Of a stretch of DNA of 64,000 nt, positions 50,860-61,482 are shown piece by piece. The position numbers and the translations under genes were made by a program. This DNA is from Ilyonectria destructans (lineage: Eukaryota; Ascomycota; Sordariomycetes; Hypocreales; Nectriaceae): assembly GCA_020740775.1 (NCBI GenBank), contig JAHEWK010000005.1, positions 1,364,001 to 1,428,000 on the forward strand, written 5' to 3'. The notes under the pieces are model-generated. The model saw only the letters and a program-made list of their open reading frames with translations. It had not been told where the DNA came from and ran no database searches. Position 1 is the first letter of the stretch, and the number at the start of each line of letters is the position of its first letter.

Positions 50860-51546
50860 TCACTTGCTGTCAAGTGGTGGGAGGTCACCGTTCTCCCGAG
50901 CCTCCGCCACAAGATCATTGTAAATGGCCAGCTTCTCCTCGTAAATCTTGACCAACTCATCTGTCGACCTCTTGCCGGGCGTGGCATCGCCGCCGCCAAA
51001 AGCCCTCACCGCCGCATAGTAGACATCAGCTAGAGCTCTGCAGATGGACGATAGGGTCACGGATGTGCACTGGTAGTAAAGGCTGCGAGACGAATTGCGT
51101 TAGCTACTTTATCGCTGCATACAACATTTCACACGACTCCTCGGGCCATTCTTGAGGGTGGATATGAAAATTGAAGACAACGCTTCCTCAATTGTAAAAA
51201 CTTACTCTGTCTTGAAGTTGGTATCAATCTTCAGCTTAGCGCTCTCAGTGAATCGAGTCTGGGCTCGGTAGTTGTTGTAACCAAAATCGTGACGGTTGCA
51301 TGCGGGCACAAAAGGGAACCCAAGCGGGTTGTCGGGTGATGAGGTGCAGCCATCAGATGTCCAGTCTAGAGTGGAAGGGTTTTGGGCATTGCGACGAGCG
51401 GTAAACTGAGGCAGGGTGAGAGTGAAGAGAAGTTCATCTGTGGTTTCTTGAATAGTCGCACGGCTCATAAGACCAGCCTCGCTCTTCTTCGTAGGAATGG
51501 CCGAAACGCCCGAAAGGAGCAAGATGAAAGGTGTAGTGAACTTCAT
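50860..51546 (-). CDS. Secreted phospholipase A2 (fungal/bacterial, group XIV type)
   Basis: A 187-residue precursor that should hydrolyse the sn-2 ester of phospholipids outside the cell. Exons are 51206-51546 and 50860-51082; the 123-bp intron (GTAAGT...CGCAG) is longer than most here. The start MKFTTPFILLLSGVSA is a signal peptide; a propeptide to about residue 30 may follow, ending near KKSEAGLMSR. The catalytic core is DGCTSSPDNP...FVPACNRHDFGYNNYR, with the His-Asp pair and the calcium-binding acidic residues. Four cysteines, DGC, PAC, YQC and ICR, can form the two family disulfides. An acidic/basic tail (KIYEEKLAIYNDLVAEA) is typical. It converges on the regulator gene (about 200 bp between stops). 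It could serve nutrition, defence or virulence; nothing here decides. Confidence 0.92.
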
Positions 51547-54546
51547 TCTGCAATAGTGCAATTATCTAATGCTTGAGTGGATGATCGAGTGCTGAAATAA
51601 AAGTTGAGCAATGAGACTGCTTGTATATTCTTATAGAATACGGATCGTCGCAGAGCACTAACTTATATCTTCAAGCCTAGCCAAGTCGGGCAGTTCTGCC
51701 GTGTTGTCCATTGCGACCTACCAGAAGTAGCAATGATCTTTCGGTGTGGAGGCCACGGGATCACACTATGCCTGGCCATTTGCTAAATACCCCGCAGGAA
51801 GATCTTCAGGTCCAATACAGCACGTTCCAGTAACGGCAATGAGTTATTGGTGTGTTCGAGGTGCCCGGATATCCATCGCACGATTGCCCGTTTAGGACCC
51901 TCGACAATGGATGGCTGGTTTGTGCTGGTATAGCGGGGAAAGAAGGAACGCGCGTCCGTTGATTCGAACAATTGCTCGGCACGTGGGATTAGGCGTGGAG
52001 TCTTTCTCACCGGAGCGACCATATTGGGCTGATCCTCCGCGCATATTATGTAGCCAAGGGTCTATATCAGCCCAGAAATCCACCACTCGTAGCTCTTCCC
52101 TAGAGCCGTGTGAAGCGCATCTTTTGGAAGCCTCGGTAACACTAGGCTCTCCGACAGCCTGATAGGTGATTGATTACAGGGAAAATGGCAAGCGGCAAAC
52201 TCAATTATGTCTCGAGCGAAGAGATCGGGGATATTTACTGAAATAGAGAGGTGTCGGCGTGGTCTCGATTGCTAATTGAGTGAGAAACAGCGGAACCTTC
52301 CCAGTTGGGCACCGAGCTCCTCCACTGCAACACACTTGTAATGCACGCCGTCTTTCACATGTCTGTAAACCTGACCGAGGAGCGCTAAGAAGGGAAAACG
52401 TAATGTTAATTGGTGGGTTGCAAAATTTAGGCCAGGTTTACTATTTCTCTTCCCGAACAGGTGCGGTGTTCCGAGGAGCGTATTCGATCAGTTGAGCAAC
52501 ATGAGGGGTATGGCACCGTTAAGCACTTGTTTTCTACCCCACAAGCTGCTCTGACTAGTGCATATATCTAAGTAGCACTTCGCAGCGCTTCTCGATTGGC
52601 AACCATCGGAAACTTCTCCTGATACTTTCTGATCGCGGATCTCAGGCCTTGCCAGCCTAGAATTAACATTTGCGGTGGAAACTGCAAGAGGCATCAATCA
52701 ATTAACGAGAAATAATTAATTGGATACAATTACTCAATTATTACACGCATATCGTGTATCGCTCAGAGCAACATGCTCAATCTAACAATAAATGCGATGA
52801 ACTTCTCGTCTGCGAAGGCTACTCGTGAGATTTCCTGTGGTCGTTTCTCTCTGTTGATGACACGACTGCAGATAGTTCGGTGAGTAGGGCTGCGTTTCAC
52901 AACCTAGTTAGCACATGTTGTGAATTTAGTTATTTTCATTCCTACCTTCCCAAGAGTTAAAGCAAGGGGCCAACTTTTTTTCAGCCACCGGGGAACCCCG
53001 CAAACACTAGAGGAATATTGAATCTAGACTTTCCAGATATGTGACAAGTGGGGCAAGTAGAGAGTGGCAGATGAGAAATTTCCTTGTGAATAATGCATGC
53101 ACCAGTGTCAAGAGTTTATGCGCACTAACTCTCGCGTAATATGTCATATCAGTACACTATCGTATTCTATGTTCATTGGCTACTACATTCACTACGATAT
53201 GTGGAATGATAAGTAAGCACCTCTTAGATGTTAAGGACATCGCTTTCCAACTGGTTGGTGCGCCATTGAAGAGGATATGACGTATGGAACAATCATTCTT
53301 GAGCTTCTGCTGTCTCAGCATCTTCAATGTCGCTTCAGTGGGGTACAAAAAGCCAGCTACTCATTGTGCTTATGTTTAGTTTCTTAGTTAAGATGATGAA
53401 GTTAAATTATCATGGTTGTGCGTAGAAGCAGATCACAATAGTGATGAGTTGACACTTCAGTCAACCTAAACCTATGAATGGAAGCATTTAGGGGAGAAAA
53501 ACACTATGTTTGTGTGGATGGGCTTCTTCGATTTCGAAAAAGAGAAAAAAACATGTGGTTTATGCCGCTTGACTTACCTAATATCCTTGGTCATGTGTGT
53601 TGCGTGCTAGACATCTGCCCCCCATCCCAATGCACTCCGTTATGCTGATGCGCCAAGGGGTAGCCAAAGTATGTTACGGTTCATTCCCGTATCCAAGAAG
53701 ATCCCAGACATTTAACGATAATATGCCAAGATTAATTTTGTGGAAACCCCGCTCTGGTCCTAAACTTCTCGTCATGTGGGCGGACTAAGAAGGTGGACTT
53801 CCCCGTCTTCTGTCACATTCAACCCCACATCCCCGCCATTATCCTTCAAAAGGGCCGAACATTTTTCAACCGGTCCCGCATGTCGTGACGTAGGATCCTC
53901 GTGGTTTAAACACCAGTTAGTTTAATTCGCTCCTTGCTTCCATGCATCTCAATGCTGCGCTACGGTAAGCACCCTATTTTCACGCGGTTGTCATCACCCG
54001 GTTCCTCTCCATAGTGCCAAGAACTACCGGACCGATCAAGTTCATGATGTTTATTAGACCAGCCAATACTCAAGGGCAAGAGCCATCTCCACCTTCTTGT
54101 CGCCCCTCAATATTAGACCCCGGGTTTGAAGACCACATGAGGCGAACTGGGGTCAGGTCGTTCACAAGGCGAAGACCAGCAAGCACAGCTCGCCTTAATG
54201 GGTATTATTGCCCCATTTTGTCTACTAGGCCTACATAAGCTTGAAAATAAGCCTATGCTCGGCCCGAATGATAACGTGATAATGTGGTCCATCATCACCC
54301 CATGTATTGCTGTTGCTAAGGCGAAATTAGCCGCTGTTTCGCCAACACTTGCCAAACAGCGTCAAACAACGGGTTCCGATGGCGCTTTTGAATATCTATA
54401 TGCCTTTTGGGCAAATGAATTCCGAGAGTATATTGTGGTGCCAACTTGTTCTATAAAAGGTGGACCGTTCTCCCGCTGCACTAGAAGTCGTAGTCGTCTT
54501 TATCTTTGCTTACATAGTGAATCACATACCAGTACTTTTCGACATC
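51547..54546. other. Intergenic, about 3 kb, no recognisable gene
   Basis: Composition is near normal with some A/T-rich patches (for example 52690-52745 and around 53100-53560). Short open frames exist on both strands, such as a 79-codon minus-strand frame ending at 51783 and a 63-codon one at 53157-53348, but none shows a known domain or a coherent exon chain. Gene relics or an unrecognised non-coding RNA cannot be excluded. The left end carries the phospholipase promoter and the right end the GH3 promoter. Confidence 0.5.
54452..54459 (+). promoter_or_regulatory. TATA box candidate of the GH3 gene
   Basis: TATAAAAG lies 88 bp upstream of the chosen GH3 ATG (54547). This fits a TATA element with a short leader, and argues against starting the protein further upstream. 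Confidence 0.5.
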
Positions 54547-56388
54547 ATGTGGAAGTATCTGGTGGCTTTTGCGGGCCTCATTAATCCCTTTGTTCAAGGT
54601 ACTCCCAGAGGGTATAATCGCAGAAGTCAGAGTGGTGACATTCTCCCCTACCGCAATTCCACACTCTGCATCGATGACCGGGTTGACGATCTGCTGTCTC
54701 GGATGACCCTCGAAGAAAAGGCTGGTCAAATGTACCATGCCCGAACTTCGCTGGTCAATAACACGTTTGATGGTAATATTCAGTCAAACGTGACGGATAA
54801 GCACATCACCCACTACGTCTTCAGCGGCGGTGTTAATGATGCACATGCCGTTGCCACATGGTACAACCAACTGCAACAATTGGCTCTTGATTCTGGACTC
54901 GGCATTCCCATCACCATCTCCTCCGACCCACAACACGGCTGGACTGATGACACGGCAGTTTCAAACATTGGTGCCTCCTTCTCACGCTGGACGGAGCCTT
55001 TGGGGATTGCTGCCCTGCGTGATCCTAAGCTTGCGCGTACGTTTGCCGAGATAGCTCGCGAAGAGTATGTATCTGTGGGTATCCGTCAGGCACTGCATCC
55101 TATGATCGACCTCATGACAGAACCCCGATGGGGTCGGTCAGGAGGCACCATGGGTGAGGATGCCAATCTCACAAGCCTCCTGGTTGTCGAGTACATCAAA
55201 GGGTTTCAGGGTGATAAAATAGGCCCTCATTCTGTCATCACAACCACGAAACACTTTCCTGGCGGCGGCCCAATGGAAAATGGCGAGGATTCACATTTCG
55301 AGTGGGGAAAGAATCAAATATATCCCGGCGACAATTTTGAGCACCACCTCATCCCATTTAAAGCTGCTATTGCCGCAGGGACACGCCAAATGATGCCTTA
55401 CTATTCACGACCTGTTGGCACAAAGTGGGAAGAAGTTGCGTTTGCTTTTAATAAGGCACTCATATCTGGTCTCTTGAAGCAGGAATTGGGTTTTGACGGA
55501 ATCGTCGTCACAGACTGGGGCATTGTCACAACTCGAGCCTGGGGACTCGAAAACCAGACTGAACTAGAGCGTACTCGTCGTGCGATCGAGGCAGGCTGTG
55601 ATATATTTGGGGGCGAGACAAAGCCTGAACTGATCGTCAAGTTGGTCAATCAAGGAAGTCTATCCGAATCTCGAATCGATACCTCTGTGCGCAAGTTGAT
55701 CAAGGAGAAGTTCGAGTTGGGCCTTTTCGACAACCCCTTTGTCAACCCTGACGTTGCAGAGAGAGTGGTTGGTAACGAATATTTTAGCAGGCTGGGCAAC
55801 GAGACGCAGCGCCGCGCTTTCACTCTCCTCACCAACCCTGATGATTTCCTCCCTCTGCCTCTCTCTGCTCTCGATGCAAGCTTTTATATCGAGGGTATTG
55901 AGCCATCAATTCTCAAGAGCCGGAATCTCAAGGTTGTGGATACTCCTCAGGAAGCTGACTACGCTTTTCTTCGACTTGCCTCCCCCTTCAAGCCTACAAC
56001 TGCGTCAGGGCTGGCAGCCAGCATTAATAATGGCTCAATAGAGTTCAACACCACTGAGAAAAGTCGCCAAGCAGAGATCTATTCTACGGTCCCGACAGTT
56101 GTGGATATAAAGTTCAATCGTCCCGCCGCTGTACCTGAGATTGCAGATGCTGCTGCGGCTCTCTTAGGCAATTATGGGAGTAGCCACGATGCATTCCTTG
56201 ACATCGTTTTCGGTATAGATGGGTGGAAGCCTGAGGGCCAGTTACCATTCGACCTACCTCGATCCATGGCTGCTGTCGAGTCTTCGAAAGAAGATGTACC
56301 ATTTGATACAGAGGATCCTCTATTTAGCTTCGGCCATGGGCTGGAGTACAAGCAAGCTTGTGGGCAGACGCAAAAGAGAACAGGGTAA
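54547..56388 (+). CDS. Secreted glycoside hydrolase family 3 enzyme
   Basis: A 613-residue, intron-free GH3 enzyme, expected to release glucose, xylose or N-acetylglucosamine from the non-reducing end of a polysaccharide. The ATG at 54547 gives a signal peptide, MWKYLVAFAGLINPFVQG. The TIM-barrel starts at DDLLSRMTLEEKAGQMYHA; it holds TEPRWGRSGGTMGED, the substrate-binding Lys-His pair in TTKHFPGGG (residues 235-236), and the catalytic aspartate D323 in IVVTDWG. The second domain ends at GQLPFDLPRSM and FSFGHGLEY. A C-terminal fibronectin-like GH3 domain is absent. N-glycosylation sequons are frequent (NNT, NVT, NLT, NGS, NTT). The lack of introns may hint at bacterial ancestry, unproven. 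It converges on the peroxidase gene. Confidence 0.93.
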   Translation: MWKYLVAFAGLINPFVQGTPRGYNRRSQSGDILPYRNSTLCIDDRVDDLLSRMTLEEKAGQMYHARTSLVNNTFDGNIQSNVTDKHITHYVFSGGVNDAHAVATWYNQLQQLALDSGLGIPITISSDPQHGWTDDTAVSNIGASFSRWTEPLGIAALRDPKLARTFAEIAREEYVSVGIRQALHPMIDLMTEPRWGRSGGTMGEDANLTSLLVVEYIKGFQGDKIGPHSVITTTKHFPGGGPMENGEDSHFEWGKNQIYPGDNFEHHLIPFKAAIAAGTRQMMPYYSRPVGTKWEEVAFAFNKALISGLLKQELGFDGIVVTDWGIVTTRAWGLENQTELERTRRAIEAGCDIFGGETKPELIVKLVNQGSLSESRIDTSVRKLIKEKFELGLFDNPFVNPDVAERVVGNEYFSRLGNETQRRAFTLLTNPDDFLPLPLSALDASFYIEGIEPSILKSRNLKVVDTPQEADYAFLRLASPFKPTTASGLAASINNGSIEFNTTEKSRQAEIYSTVPTVVDIKFNRPAAVPEIADAAAALLGNYGSSHDAFLDIVFGIDGWKPEGQLPFDLPRSMAAVESSKEDVPFDTEDPLFSFGHGLEYKQACGQTQKRTG

Positions 56389-56748
56389 TGAAGGTTACGC
56401 TACTCCTTATCAATAACAGTAAATATTCTGAGGGATGTGACAGAAGTTATTAGAACAACTTACAGATAGTGTACCTTCTTTCAATATCATTCGATACGAC
56501 TTCCCGAAATCTTCTCAGACAGGTCAAAAAGTGTGGTAGTGAGAAATCACAGTACTCGCAGGTATCCAGGTGTTATATCTAGAACTAGAAGGTTCGGCAA
56601 TAACACAATAACACTTGTAACAATATGGGAACCTATTTTAAGAAATCGCCTTACATAAGGGATGGATCATCAATCGTGGGGTGGACGGTTGATATTGTGG
56701 AGAATTAAGGAATCATCCTCTCAGACATTATTAGAGCCAGTTCTTGCT
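56389..56748. other. Intergenic between convergent GH3 and peroxidase genes
   Basis: 360 bp of A/T-rich 3' flanks (for example CAATAACACAATAACACTTG at about 56597-56616). No gene is seen. Confidence 0.5.
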
Positions 56749-58451
56749 TTATGAAGAGACACGTGCACATGTCCGGGTCCTCAAAAACTCTATCTTTGCT
56801 TCCTCATACCCGGCTTTCCCCTTGCTCTTCTTCATTCCTTCCGACACAATATCGAACGTAGTGCTCCAGGCAGATGTTGCCAGTTGGACAGTTGCCTCAT
56901 AGAAAGCCCATCTGCTTGATACCTCGCCTGTTGCCTCAAAACCAATACTTTCCACATTCATCTTTCGCACAATTACACTTTGTCTCTTTTCAAATTGGAT
57001 GATATCCATCCTCAGCGCAGAAGCGGCACGCTCTGTCTCTATCGCAACTCTGGCGACAAACGCTCTCGTTCCATTGACACTGGTCCGCGAGACGCAAGAC
57101 TCGGCATCCTGATATAGAATTGCGGCATTCACAGGGTATCCGTGGCCCTGGTTGGTGTATTTTGTGATTTTCTTCTTGGACGGGACCGTCAGGTGGATGT
57201 TGAACATGCTGATTCCTGTGGCAGCCTCGATAACCGTCTCATACTCGTACCAAGCAAAGGTTTCTCCGTACAATCCAGTGGAGTTGCCTGCGTACTCTGT
57301 CTCAATAACTGTGGCACCTTTTCCTTTTCGATTAGCGTAGGTGAGGTGGACGGAAAGATCGGTTTGATCTCGCCCCTTCTTGGCACCCTCGGTTGTCCTG
57401 ACCCGAACACGACCAGCAAATACTAAAGAACTTTCGCCATTCAAGTATAGCTTTGTAATATTGGGCTTGATGTCGATGGCCTCAAGAGGAGAAGACAGCT
57501 TCACGCCCTTCGGAACTGTATCGATCATTCGGCTGAAGATCTTCGAGCACTTGGCTTCGAAAACTGATGGCTTCCGAGCCAAGGCGGTCATCGTCTTGTT
57601 GTTATCAGAGCTGAAGATTCGCTTATCAGAGTTGACTGTGTCGTTTGTTCCAATAACGAGCGGGTTGGTCGTTGTCCCTTTCACATATTCTGTTGCAATG
57701 CTGTTATCAAACTGATAAGGCGAACTATCAAAGGTCGTCACGGTGTCGTTGTAAATATTTGTAGAACCCTTTGAGATCTCTGGGAAGTTCACGCTGTGAA
57801 CGCCACCAAGAGTGTGCCCGCATGCTACCATGGTGATCATGTCTGATTGGCTGTATCCTGCTGTTGCGAATCGACCAAGCATCGTTTTTAGTGGAGTGTG
57901 TGTCTCGGGAACGCCTGCCGGGCCGGCTTCGTCGGCGTCGATTCGTCCATAACGGAAGGGGATCTTAGTTGAGCCCCCGCAAAAGCTATGTGAAACAATT
58001 ACGCTCATTGCGAGCAAGTCTGCCGCTGAGGCTCTTGAGGAATAGAGAAAGTTGAAGAAGTTGAAAGTGTTGTTGAAAGCAAGGCCACCGTTCTCAGCGC
58101 GGTTCAGCTCGAACCATATAGAACCATCAACGCCACCAGTTCGCTCCTTAGAGTCGTGTGTGATCATGTCGTGAAACGCGGTCCGGATCCATTCCGCGGC
58201 GTTCTGTCGCCCCTTTACATTGCCTCCCTCAGAGCATGGGACGACGCCTGGTGAAGTGGTTTTAGTATCATGGCCTTGCAACTGCTGGTACGATAAGAGA
58301 ACTCACCATCGGCAAAACGTCTAGAGAGATACCCTCCTTGGAGCGAGAAGATTTCTTCGATCTCATCGTATTCTGATGGCCACACATATTTTTTGGCGGT
58401 GGTGAAGGACGTGAGCACGGCGAAAACGCCTGCGACGAAAGTGACCTTCAT
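56749..58451 (-). CDS. Secreted haem peroxidase (plant-fungal superfamily)
   Basis: A 547-residue precursor, exons 58307-58451 and 56749-58247. It should use H2O2 to oxidise an extracellular substrate. The start MKVTFVAGVFAVLTSFTTA is a signal peptide. WIRTAFHDM carries the distal arginine and histidine, GGVDGSIWFEL the distal calcium/loop region, and ACGHTLGGVHSVNFPE the proximal, haem-binding histidine. The peroxidase domain ends near residue 270. The remaining 270 residues have no transmembrane segment and are rich in beta-strand-like, Thr/Val sequence with two cysteines; I do not recognise this domain. Lignin-type Mn-binding residues cannot be confirmed. About 3 kb of apparently empty DNA lies upstream. 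Confidence 0.9.
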
Positions 58452-61400
58452 GTTGACTCAATGGATTCGGAGTCTTGAAAGTAGGTCATTGGAAAGAATG
58501 AGTCGTAGTAGTGTGCCTTTCTTAAAGTCTTTTCTATTCAAGGGCCGTGCTCCTTTTAACAATTTTGTGCCTTTCAGAGCGCCCTGCATGTACTAATATC
58601 GGGGGTCGATGGGTCGCCGAGACCGAATACTCGGCGAAACGCTGCCGTATCGAGTTAAAAGCGCGGGCGGCAATTCCCATCATGGACTGCAGGCCTTCGG
58701 GGCCGACAGCCATCAACACCCCGGTCGGAGATGATCAGAAGATTTTTCTTATCAGATGGTGGCCGATTGATAAATCCCTCCTCGTATTGGGTGGGCCAAG
58801 AACTTCCGTCCGAGCCCACAGCCCACTTGGTGCTACCATCAATCCACCTTGGTCTAAATATTGTAGGTAAAGTAGCTGAAATTCCGCGCATTCCCTGATG
58901 GCTTTCAAACCATGGGTCCACATGGATCCGGTGCTTCGGTACACCTAGACTCTCAGCCAGGAGCTAGACGTGTCAGCTTGGTGAACGATTTGATACCCTG
59001 GTCTGACTGGGAAAGTGGCGACGGGACGCAAGATTCAAGTATGTGAGGAATACCAATAGATTACACCGAACGACTTTACACATAGACTTTGTCGCTCGAG
59101 CAATGCTGTACGGGGATATCGCAGAGATAGACTGATGGTATGTATTCCGAGACCCCGATCCGAAAGTAGCCTCATGCACATATGTCGAATCTCTGCGCGA
59201 TTTCTATCTCAGGAATTAACATGTGATATATGCATGAAGACGACTACACCAAATGGGACCAGGCATTCATAAGCACATCTTCAATTAGTGCTTAGCTTCT
59301 CTTCTTTGGCCATAGCCCACTGTTCTGCGTGTACGCTTGTTCTAGACTTTCTCTTTCCAGTCTTAACTATCTCAAATACGATGAGCCGAGATGGCCCTAA
59401 ACGTCCAGGGCTCATTGAGGTTCGTATGCAGCTTGGTCTTCCCCAGTGAGTGCCGTTTCTTGTCAAATCAAGATTCGGCGTGCAATGGAGAATATCTACA
59501 CGAAAGAATAATATGCTTGGAGAACCAGCCAGCTCCCTGCCATTGAACAGAGAGTCCAAGGTGGATGAGATGTTTAGAATGACCCCCATAATTACTTACA
59601 TTCCACAATTGCAAACGCATGATCTGAAGCCGTTGTTCACTAGGAGCTGGACGCGATCCAGGACAGGGTGCAGCGAAATCCTCCACACCTAACCCAGCCC
59701 CGTGAAGGAAGACCTCACAAGTTGGATGGCAGAAAAATCCAAACGTAGGACGAATATCACTTCCTTTAGTCATTTCTAACGTGCAATATAATGCAGGAGG
59801 GGTCCAAAGGTGGATCGTCGAGAGGGACGAGAGTTCATTAATTGACGAGTATTTCGTCAAGACACCAAATAACCACACCGTGGAGACAAAATATGGGGGG
59901 GGGGGGGGGGGGGGTCGACACACAATGAACACTGATCTATTCATACCAGGATATTTAGAGACGTACAGTCTCTTTTTCTGCAAGGCCATCGAATTTGCAG
60001 GTGCTTCCGATAGATCATGCATCCGAATGTAGGAGTGAGGAACATGTCCTCACAAGTCGCAAGGTTTACACTTGGGGCCCTGTAGATCCCAACAATACCT
60101 AGCAACTCCGCCCGATCTTGAAAGATTCGAAGTTAAAAACCAGCCATGGAGTATCACAGAGCGCGTTATTACATGGGCTGCAATGTGGGCTGAATGAGTC
60201 TAGAACCGGTGGAGACGGGCCAGGGTTCAGTGGTTCTGGCTCGGCCGGGCCAAACCGTGAAGAGCAAATTACCAATGCAGGGCACGACCCATGGTGAGAT
60301 TAAAATTAAGCGTAATCCACCTCTTACGTAGTGCTTGTATCTTGCTTTCAAGACCGGCGTCCCCGAGGAACAAGCCGTGATGGCTTGTGAGCACTCTACG
60401 AGTATCAATCAGCAAATCGGAAGGACTTGGTTACATACCTACTCATTGTTCGATTGATACCATCTTGAAACCCTTTCTTACTGATAACATATTAACAGGA
60501 GTAGCCAAGCTTGCGAGAAATGTCTTCGGTCCCCGAGCCTCCCTCCGACACATGGTAGCTGGGTACAGGGGGGGCTGTTAGCTCATGGTCAAACTCAGTC
60601 TCCACCCCGACTTGAAAAATCGTGTGATTTACTCGAATTTCCGTGTTTGTCTGCTTTTCAAATACCGTTATTCCTTATTCCAATCAAGCAACTGGGCCGC
60701 TAGCTCATGTTGTATACGACTCCTGCGGCGTTTCGGGATATGCACTACGCCGCAGTCGTCCGCCATGCAAGGGACGGTACGCTGTGCTTCTCTGCTCCGG
60801 CGCGCCCGTACAAGGTAAGTTTAACATGCTTATCGAAGCAGTGATCTTGACAAGCTTCCAGTCTTAAGTGTATCTAATCATTAGTACACAATAACCGCCC
60901 CAGATCAAGTTTGACGAAGAAAGGGAGGGGTCCATTCAGGGATTCCAGTAACTTCATTGAGAATTCCGAATGTTGAAGAGGAATATCCGGAAATACGTGA
61001 ACTCTCTAGTGGAGCGTTCTACTTTTGCAGTTTACATAAAATGAACCCTAGCAAGCTGTCTTTCGTGATTAGAGCTAGTTACCGCCTAAATTGTATGTCC
61101 GTTGGTGAAGCGTGCCCAGAGTACAGGGTAGCGGCAGAGAACCGGATCGTCTGCTTAAGCAACTCAAATCACCAATGAGGACGACTAATTCATGGTTCGG
61201 ATTTCTGCGGTTTCTAAGTTAAATAGCACGATTTGGTATTCGTTGATTTGGTTTTCTGTTGACCCCTTCGCTTATAGCGACGTTGAGCTTCAGAACATGG
61301 AACTTCCCAATCTGGTAAGGCCCTCCACGCTCGTCATGCATGCGTCCCCCACGTGCGGAGTCACCATCCTCAAGTAAGGTTAAAAAGTTGGCCAATACAG

Positions 61401-61482
61401 ACTCTTCTTTTACTCTTCTTAATATTCCTTCAACTTTGACAAGCATATATCGAACGCATATAATATTAGCCATTTCTTGAAC
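58452..61482. other. Intergenic, about 3 kb, no recognisable gene
   Basis: The left end is the peroxidase promoter. No open frame resembles a known protein. A stretch at about 60695-60815 reads LYTTPAAFRDMHYAAVVRHA in one frame up to a good GTAAGT donor, which may be a gene relic, but I cannot extend it in either direction. A 20-G homopolymer lies at 59895-59914. Confidence 0.5.
59895..59914 (+). repeat. Poly-G tract, 20 G
   Basis: An uninterrupted run of 20 guanines in otherwise normal sequence. It may be a variable-length site; its true length is easily misread by sequencing. Confidence 0.95.

Noticed and set aside
51783..52086. Overlapping minus-strand frames (79 and 64 codons) upstream of the phospholipase
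   Set aside because: Possible relic, but no motif, no coherent splice chain and no family recognised.
54198..54584. 128-codon plus-strand frame before the GH3 gene
   Set aside because: It overlaps the GH3 promoter and 5' end in another frame. The TATA box and signal peptide favour the GH3 start at 54547.
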